Source of the DNA: Burkholderiales bacterium
GTDB lineage: Bacteria; Pseudomonadota; Gammaproteobacteria; Burkholderiales; CAIKXV01
DNA: 10,576 nt
Direction: 5' to 3'
NCBI GenBank assembly: GCA_014379045.1
Contig: JACMMK010000029.1
Location: 1-10,576, forward strand
The position numbers were made by a program, and so were the translations under genes. Within the stretch, counting starts at the first letter, position 1, and the number at the start of each line of letters is the position of its first letter. The notes beneath the pieces were generated by a model, which did no database searches, was not told the origin of the DNA, and saw nothing but the letters and a program-made list of their open reading frames with translations. Positions 7,136 to 10,576 of this stretch are shown in pieces.

Positions 7136-8359
7136 TCAGTAGGCCGCGAGCCCCGATGCGCCGTCGGCCACCGGCAAGCCCCCGTCAACGATGCTCAGCA
7201 GCCGCAGCCTGCCGCCGTCCTGAATGCGCAGTGCGGCCACGGCACCGGTGCCGCGCAGCAGCAGGTATAGAAAGCGTCCGTCGCCGCTCTGCGCAAAGTC
7301 CACCGGTTGGCTCATGTCGCCGAGGAACGCGGCGGCACCGTCGATCAACGTCAGCGCACCCGAGGCATCGAACCGATAGCTCGAAATCGTGCCGCTACCG
7401 AAGTTGGCGACGAACGCGTACCGTTGGTCGTGGCTGACTTCGACCCAGCATGAATCGGTTTGAAAGTTGGGAATCGAGCGGCTGATCGGCTTGATCGTGG
7501 CGTCGCTAAACGAGTCGTAGGATGACGCCGCCGAGCGGTTGTCGAGCGCGTTGAAGGCCTCCACCACGATCAGCTTGCCATCGTTGCGGAACGCCAGGCT
7601 GAAGGGTCGAATGCCCACCGACTCATTGGCGACCGGTAGCGAGCTCGCGTACCCGTCGGAGCCGATCGCAAACCCGTCGATCACATTCTGCGGCGTCTGC
7701 AGTACATTGGTCGTCTTGTGCGCGACCAGAATGACGCCGCCGTCCGGGCTGAATTCAATGCCGCCCGGAACTGCGATGCGAGAGCTCAGTGCTCGGAACG
7801 AGTTCGGCAGTTCGGCCAGCCGTCCCCCAGGACGGACGACGAAACCTCGGATCCCATTGCCGGCCACCGAGCCGTTGAGCACGTACAACAGCCGGCCCGA
7901 GAGCGCAAGCGCCACCGGCTGGTCACCGGCGTCGACCTGCTGATTGAAGCGCAGGCGCGTGCCGAAGACATCGAACACGCTGACACTGTCGCTGCCGGCG
8001 TTGACCGCGAACAGGAATCTGCGATCCCGGCTAAGTCGGACGGCGCCCTGTGTATCGAGGTCGACGCCAATTCCCAAACCGCGGGTACTCACGCTGTGCA
8101 CGCGATCGAGATGGCCGTCTTCGCCGCGAAGATACGCGACGATGCGGTTGTCGGCAGTGGCGTTGGTCATCGCGAACACCGCGCCGCCACGGCCGACGGG
8201 TCGCCTGTCCTGACGCGAATCGTCGTCGTCATCGATATCGTCCTGCCGACCGCGCCGCGCCACCTGCGCGTGTGCGCTGTTCGAGGCCAATGCGCCTATC
8301 GCCGGGACCGCTACCGCGATGGCGGCCGACTTGAACATCAATCGTCTGAGCTTAAGCAT
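7136..8359 (-). CDS. Secreted beta-propeller protein, lactonase-like (YncE/6-phosphogluconolactonase fold)
   Basis: This 407-residue protein has a signal peptide at residues 1-31: basic start MLKLRRLMFK, hydrophobic core AAIAVAVPAIGALA, and probable cleavage after AHA, before Q32. It should therefore act in the periplasm or outside the cell. An acidic cluster follows (DDIDDDDD, residues 40-47), then repeated propeller blades such as RDRRFLFAVNAGSDSVSVFDV, GRLLYVLNGSVAGNGIRGF and DQRYAFVANFGSGTISSYRF. This matches the lactonase-type beta-propeller family; many members have no proven substrate, so lactone hydrolysis is not claimed. The frame is open far upstream (to 8857), but ATG 8359 is chosen because GGAG lies five bases before it and it gives a clean signal peptide. 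The gene is on the opposite strand to all its neighbours. A sampled row is about 58% GC against about 73% in a ligA row, which suggests a later acquisition. It seems to be transcribed alone. Confidence 0.82.
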   Translation of the reverse strand: MLKLRRLMFKSAAIAVAVPAIGALASNSAHAQVARRGRQDDIDDDDDSRQDRRPVGRGGAVFAMTNATADNRIVAYLRGEDGHLDRVHSVSTRGLGIGVDLDTQGAVRLSRDRRFLFAVNAGSDSVSVFDVFGTRLRFNQQVDAGDQPVALALSGRLLYVLNGSVAGNGIRGFVVRPGGRLAELPNSFRALSSRIAVPGGIEFSPDGGVILVAHKTTNVLQTPQNVIDGFAIGSDGYASSLPVANESVGIRPFSLAFRNDGKLIVVEAFNALDNRSAASSYDSFSDATIKPISRSIPNFQTDSCWVEVSHDQRYAFVANFGSGTISSYRFDASGALTLIDGAAAFLGDMSQPVDFAQSGDGRFLYLLLRGTGAVAALRIQDGGRLRLLSIVDGGLPVADGASGLAAY

Positions 8360-8677
8360 GAGATCTCCATTGGGCATAGTTGTGGGTCTGCACGGGCGCG
8401 GATCACGTCTGGCCGTGGCACGCGTTCCTCCTGCAGCAAACCAAGCGTGTTGCCCATCACTCACGCACAGGAGTGCGCCGAGCGCTCCGCCGTCCGAGTT
8501 AACGAAGGACGTGCTGCGGAGTCCGAGCATCTCAAGATCAAAATGCACGAGGATGACTTTGTCGGCGGGTTTGCTCCAGCGATCACTCTCTCGTGTAGTG
8601 GTGCTGAAGAAAAATTTACGCGCGTGTTCACTCAGCGTCTGTACGCCACGCCACTTAGCCCGGGTTAGACTCGCGCG
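8360..8677. other. Divergent non-coding region between propeller gene and MTI phosphorylase
   Basis: This stretch of 318 bases has the lowest GC of the window (rows 8521 and 8581 count to about 53% and 48%), with an A/T-rich patch AAAAATTTA near 8610-8618. It must hold the promoters for the two divergent genes. A seven-pair hairpin with one wobble (8470-8488, GGAGTGC pairing with GCGCTCC) is visible. The heptamer GTCCGAG occurs twice (8492-8498 and 8521-8527). On the minus strand it is read-through open with the propeller gene, but that stretch has no ribosome-binding site and no recognisable protein family, so I treat it as non-coding. No convincing -35/-10 pair for the minus-strand gene was found. 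Confidence 0.55.
8666..8671 (+). promoter_or_regulatory. Possible -10 box for a leaderless MTI phosphorylase transcript
   Basis: TAGACT (4 of 6 matches to TATAAT) ends six bases before the ATG at 8678, so transcription would begin at or next to the start codon. No Shine-Dalgarno sequence is seen in the 35 bases before the ATG, which fits a leaderless message. No good -35 box is present at the expected distance, which keeps this weak. Confidence 0.25.
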
Positions 8678-9424
8678 ATGCTCGCCATCATCGGAGGGTC
8701 GGGTCTGACCCGGATCGCAACGCTCGAGGCGCCGCAGCGCCGGGTCGTGCGCACGCCCTATGGCGAGCCCTCGGGCGCGCTCACGTTCGGCCGGTTGCGC
8801 GGACGCGAGGTCGTGTTCCTGCCGCGTCACGGCCACGCGCATTCGATCGCCCCGCATCAGGTCAACTATCGCGCCAACATCTGGGCCCTGCGCGAGCAGA
8901 AGGTGAACGCGATCGTCTCGGTGGCGTCGGTCGGCGGTATCCGCGCCGATCTCGGCCCCGGCGTGCTCGCGTTACCGCACCAGCTGATCGACTACACCCA
9001 CGGTCGCCGCGGCACCTTTTTCGAAGGCCCGGACCAGCCGGTGACGCATGTCGATTTCACCGAACCGTACACGCCGCGCCTGCGCGCCGTGCTCGTCGAG
9101 GCCGCGCAGGCCGCGGGCGAGACCCTGATCGATCGCGCCGTCTATGCGGTGACGCAGGGGCCGCGACTCGAGACCGCGGCCGAGATCGACCGGCTCGAGC
9201 GCGACGGCGCCGATGTGGTCGGCATGACCGGCATGCCCGAGGCGGTACTGGCACGTGAGCTCGGACTGGCGTATGCGGCGATCGCGGTGGTCGCCAATTT
9301 CGCCGCCGGACGCGGCGACAGCACGCATTCGATCGCGCTCGAGGCGATCGGTGCGGTGTTGACGAGCGCGATGGAGCGGGTGCACCACATTCTGGAAGGC
9401 TGCGTCGAGCGCCATGATTCGTGA
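8678..9424 (+). CDS. S-methyl-5'-thioinosine phosphorylase (MTAP/PNP family)
   Basis: This enzyme splits methylthioinosine with phosphate into hypoxanthine and 5-methylthioribose-1-phosphate. Methylthioinosine comes from methylthioadenosine, a by-product of polyamine and homoserine-lactone synthesis. The 248-residue protein shows the family landmarks. The N-terminal phosphate-binding IIGGSGL is at residues 4-10. FLPRHGHAHSIAPHQVNYRANI is split by the usual histidines. The base-site strand is VASVGGI. The ribose and substrate motif VVGMTGMPEA spans about 180-189, and VVANFAAG includes N207. TGMPEA, and asparagine rather than the Asp pair of adenine-specific MTAPs, point to a 6-oxopurine (methylthioinosine) substrate, as in Pseudomonas PA3004; a general PNP or MTAP activity cannot be excluded. 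No deaminase gene that would supply the substrate is visible here. HPT upstream can use its hypoxanthine. The 3' end overlaps def by 11 bases. The start is supported by the conserved N-terminus, not by a ribosome-binding site. Confidence 0.88.
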   Translation: MLAIIGGSGLTRIATLEAPQRRVVRTPYGEPSGALTFGRLRGREVVFLPRHGHAHSIAPHQVNYRANIWALREQKVNAIVSVASVGGIRADLGPGVLALPHQLIDYTHGRRGTFFEGPDQPVTHVDFTEPYTPRLRAVLVEAAQAAGETLIDRAVYAVTQGPRLETAAEIDRLERDGADVVGMTGMPEAVLARELGLAYAAIAVVANFAAGRGDSTHSIALEAIGAVLTSAMERVHHILEGCVERHDS

Positions 9425-9944
9425 GGTGTTGAAGATGGGAGATCCACTGCTGCTGCAGGTCGCGCAACCGGTCAGCGAATTCGGCACGGCGGAACTCGCC
9501 AGCCTTCTGGTCGACATGCGCGACACGATGGCAGCGCTCGACGGAGCGGGGCTCGCCGCGCCGCAGATCGGAATCTCGCTGCAGGTGGTGATCTTCGGCG
9601 TCGGCGCGAACCCGCGCTATCCCGATGCCGAATCGGTGCCCTACACCGAACTCGTCAACCCGGTCCTCGAACCGATCGGTGATGAGATCGAGGAAGGCTG
9701 GGAGGGGTGTCTGTCGGTGCCCGGTATGCGCGGGGTCGTGCCGCGGTGGAGGCGGCTGCGTTACCGCGGCTTCACCCCTGAAGGCGCGCCGATCGAGCGT
9801 GAGGTGGCCGATTTCCATGCGCGCGTCGTACAGCACGAATGCGATCATCTGCTCGGCATCCTGTATCCGATGCGGGTGCGCGATCTGCGGCAGTTCGGAT
9901 TCACCGACGCGCTGTTTCCGGGCGAGTCGATCCAGGACGATTGA
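9414..9944 (+). CDS. def: Peptide deformylase
   Basis: Def is a metallo-hydrolase that removes the formyl group from the N-terminal methionine of new proteins as they leave the ribosome. The 176-residue protein (E. coli 168-169) carries all three motifs. Motif 1 is GAGLAAPQIG at residues 44-53. Motif 2 is EGCLSVPG with metal ligand C99. Motif 3 is QHECDHLLG with metal ligands H141 and H145 and catalytic E142. All key residues are intact, so it should be active. The ATG at 9414 lies inside the end of the phosphorylase gene (11-base overlap), which suggests co-transcription and translational coupling; GGAAGG at 9394-9399 is rather far away (14 bases) for a good ribosome-binding site. It is not next to fmt, its frequent partner, so this may be a second deformylase copy in the genome; that cannot be judged from the window. 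Confidence 0.96.
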   Translation: MIREVLKMGDPLLLQVAQPVSEFGTAELASLLVDMRDTMAALDGAGLAAPQIGISLQVVIFGVGANPRYPDAESVPYTELVNPVLEPIGDEIEEGWEGCLSVPGMRGVVPRWRRLRYRGFTPEGAPIEREVADFHARVVQHECDHLLGILYPMRVRDLRQFGFTDALFPGESIQDD

Positions 9945-9961
9945 GGTCGTCGGGGGGAAGC

Positions 9962-9975
9962 GGCGGCGCGCCGCC
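9962..9975. repeat. 14-base GC palindrome downstream of def
   Basis: GGCGGCGCGCCGCC is its own reverse complement and lies 18 bases after the def stop. In RNA it can form a five-pair stem with a CGCG loop. No T-run follows, so terminator function is only a possibility. In DNA this rich in G and C, a palindrome of this kind may also arise by chance. Confidence 0.35.
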
Positions 9976-10033
9976 ACGCGGTGCGCGCCCTCAGCGCCTG
10001 CAAGAGTGAGCGCGCGAGGTGCGCGGCGAGGGG

Positions 10034-10056
10034 CCCGTCACCTGACAGGTGACGGG
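10034..10056. repeat. Perfect 23-base palindrome (11-base arms, 1-base centre)
   Basis: CCCGTCACCTG (10034-10044) and CAGGTGACGGG (10046-10056) are exact reverse complements around a single A. The long arms and near-zero spacer look like a protein-binding operator or a strong hairpin (nine-pair stem, five-base loop in RNA). It is 71 bases before the TPR gene start and 89 after def. No T-tract follows. It resembles no site I can name with confidence. Confidence 0.6.
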
Positions 10057-10127
10057 ATCGACGTAACCGAGTCGGGCTCACCCGTCGTCCAGGGCCATGC
10101 TTCGAGCTGGGATGGGGAACGCGGACA

Positions 10128-10576
10128 ATGAGTACCGGGCGGAACGACGATGCGAGTACGCCCTGGGTCGCGCTCGGCCTCTCCCTCGAAGCGTTGCAAC
10201 GCGGCGACGAGGCGCTCGCCTGCTATGGGCGTGCGCTCGAGGACGACCCGAACGACCGCGAGGCACTGTGGCATCTGGTCAGGTTCGGCGCCCGGTGCCG
10301 CGACCTCGTCGTCGAGCCTGCGAGCCAGGTCGTGCTCGCACTGTCCCCACCCGATCTGCCGCTGCTGAAGCGGGTCGGCATCGCGCTCGCGTCGACGCGG
10401 TGGACCGCGCTCGCCCTCGAATGCCTCGCACTCGCGCTCGCTGATTCGAGCGACGTGGCCGCCGGGCCGGGAACCGACAGCATCGACGAGCCTGCCGCGA
10501 CCGACGCGAACGACCGGGCGATCGCGCATGCCATGTTCGGCGAGTTGCTCGCCAACGCCCGGCGACCGCGCGAGGC
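10128..10576 (+). CDS. TPR-repeat protein, N-terminal part (3' end outside window)
   Basis: The frame opens at ATG 10128, with GGGGA at 10114-10118 as ribosome-binding site, and stays open to the right edge (149 codons plus two bases). It begins MSTGRNDDASTPWVALGLSL. A textbook tetratricopeptide repeat at residues about 13-46 has W13, the LG pair, then G26/A29, Y33, A36, P41 and A47. A second helical pair rich in Leu and Ala follows (about 60-105), then an acidic spacer, and another TPR-like helix starts near AHAMFGELL at the edge. TPRs are protein-binding scaffolds, and the function of this one cannot be told. A further domain (for example a transferase) may follow outside the window. No signal peptide or membrane segment is seen. 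Base composition matches the surrounding high-GC DNA. Confidence 0.72.
   Translation, partial: MSTGRNDDASTPWVALGLSLEALQRGDEALACYGRALEDDPNDREALWHLVRFGARCRDLVVEPASQVVLALSPPDLPLLKRVGIALASTRWTALALECLALALADSSDVAAGPGTDSIDEPAATDANDRAIAHAMFGELLANARRPRE

Noticed and set aside
7718..8668. Plus-strand open frame of 316 codons opposite the propeller gene
   Set aside because: The minus-strand frame has a signal peptide, ribosome-binding site and propeller repeats; the plus-strand product shows none of these.
8360..8857. N-terminal extension of the propeller protein up to an ATG at 8857
   Set aside because: It would overlap the start of the phosphorylase gene in antisense and would bury the signal peptide; ATG 8359 has a proper ribosome-binding site.
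1..10576. CRISPR, IS element, phage, toxin-antitoxin or defence genes
   Set aside because: No repeat-spacer pattern, transposase, integrase or known defence domain is visible on either strand.

Overview
The window is about 10.6 kb of high-GC DNA (sampled rows are about 70% GC over most of it). It looks like a proteobacterial chromosome, most likely a betaproteobacterium or a close relative. The basis is the smc-zipA-ligA order, the ZipA form (N-terminal 'MSDLQ' anchor with a long C-terminal domain), and the style of the HPT, MTI-phosphorylase and deformylase proteins. This placement comes from recalled family patterns, not a search. I see no phage, IS element, CRISPR array, tRNA or rRNA.

Layout: (1) 1-5496, plus strand: the 3' part of smc (cut by the left edge), zipA and ligA, with gaps of 70 and 101 bases. 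This is a chromosome-maintenance and division cluster. (2) 5493-6887: a likely promoter whose spacer holds a perfect inverted repeat, at the ligA stop. It is followed by a hypoxanthine-guanine phosphoribosyltransferase (hpt) and an aspartate-racemase-like gene that starts at a GTG overlapping the hpt stop (GTGA). (3) 6888-8677: a less GC-rich block holding one minus-strand gene for a secreted beta-propeller (lactonase-like) protein, with non-coding DNA on both sides. (4) 8678-9944, plus strand: an S-methyl-5'-thioinosine phosphorylase and peptide deformylase (def), overlapping by 11 bases. (5) 9945-10127: a gap with two perfect palindromes. (6) 10128 to the right edge: the start of an unidentified TPR protein that runs out of the window.

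How the genes work together: SMC (chromosome organisation), ZipA (FtsZ ring anchoring) and LigA (nick sealing) are housekeeping. The phosphorylase releases hypoxanthine from methylthioinosine, and HPT can turn hypoxanthine into IMP. These two genes therefore form a purine and methylthio-nucleoside salvage pair, here split by the racemase-like gene and the minus-strand propeller gene. Def removes the formyl group from new proteins.

I did not find a clearly new multi-gene system. The points most worth a second look are the racemase homologue that has glycine where the first catalytic cysteine should be, the promoter with an inverted repeat in front of hpt, the 23-base palindrome before the TPR gene, and the lower-GC minus-strand propeller gene that looks inserted.
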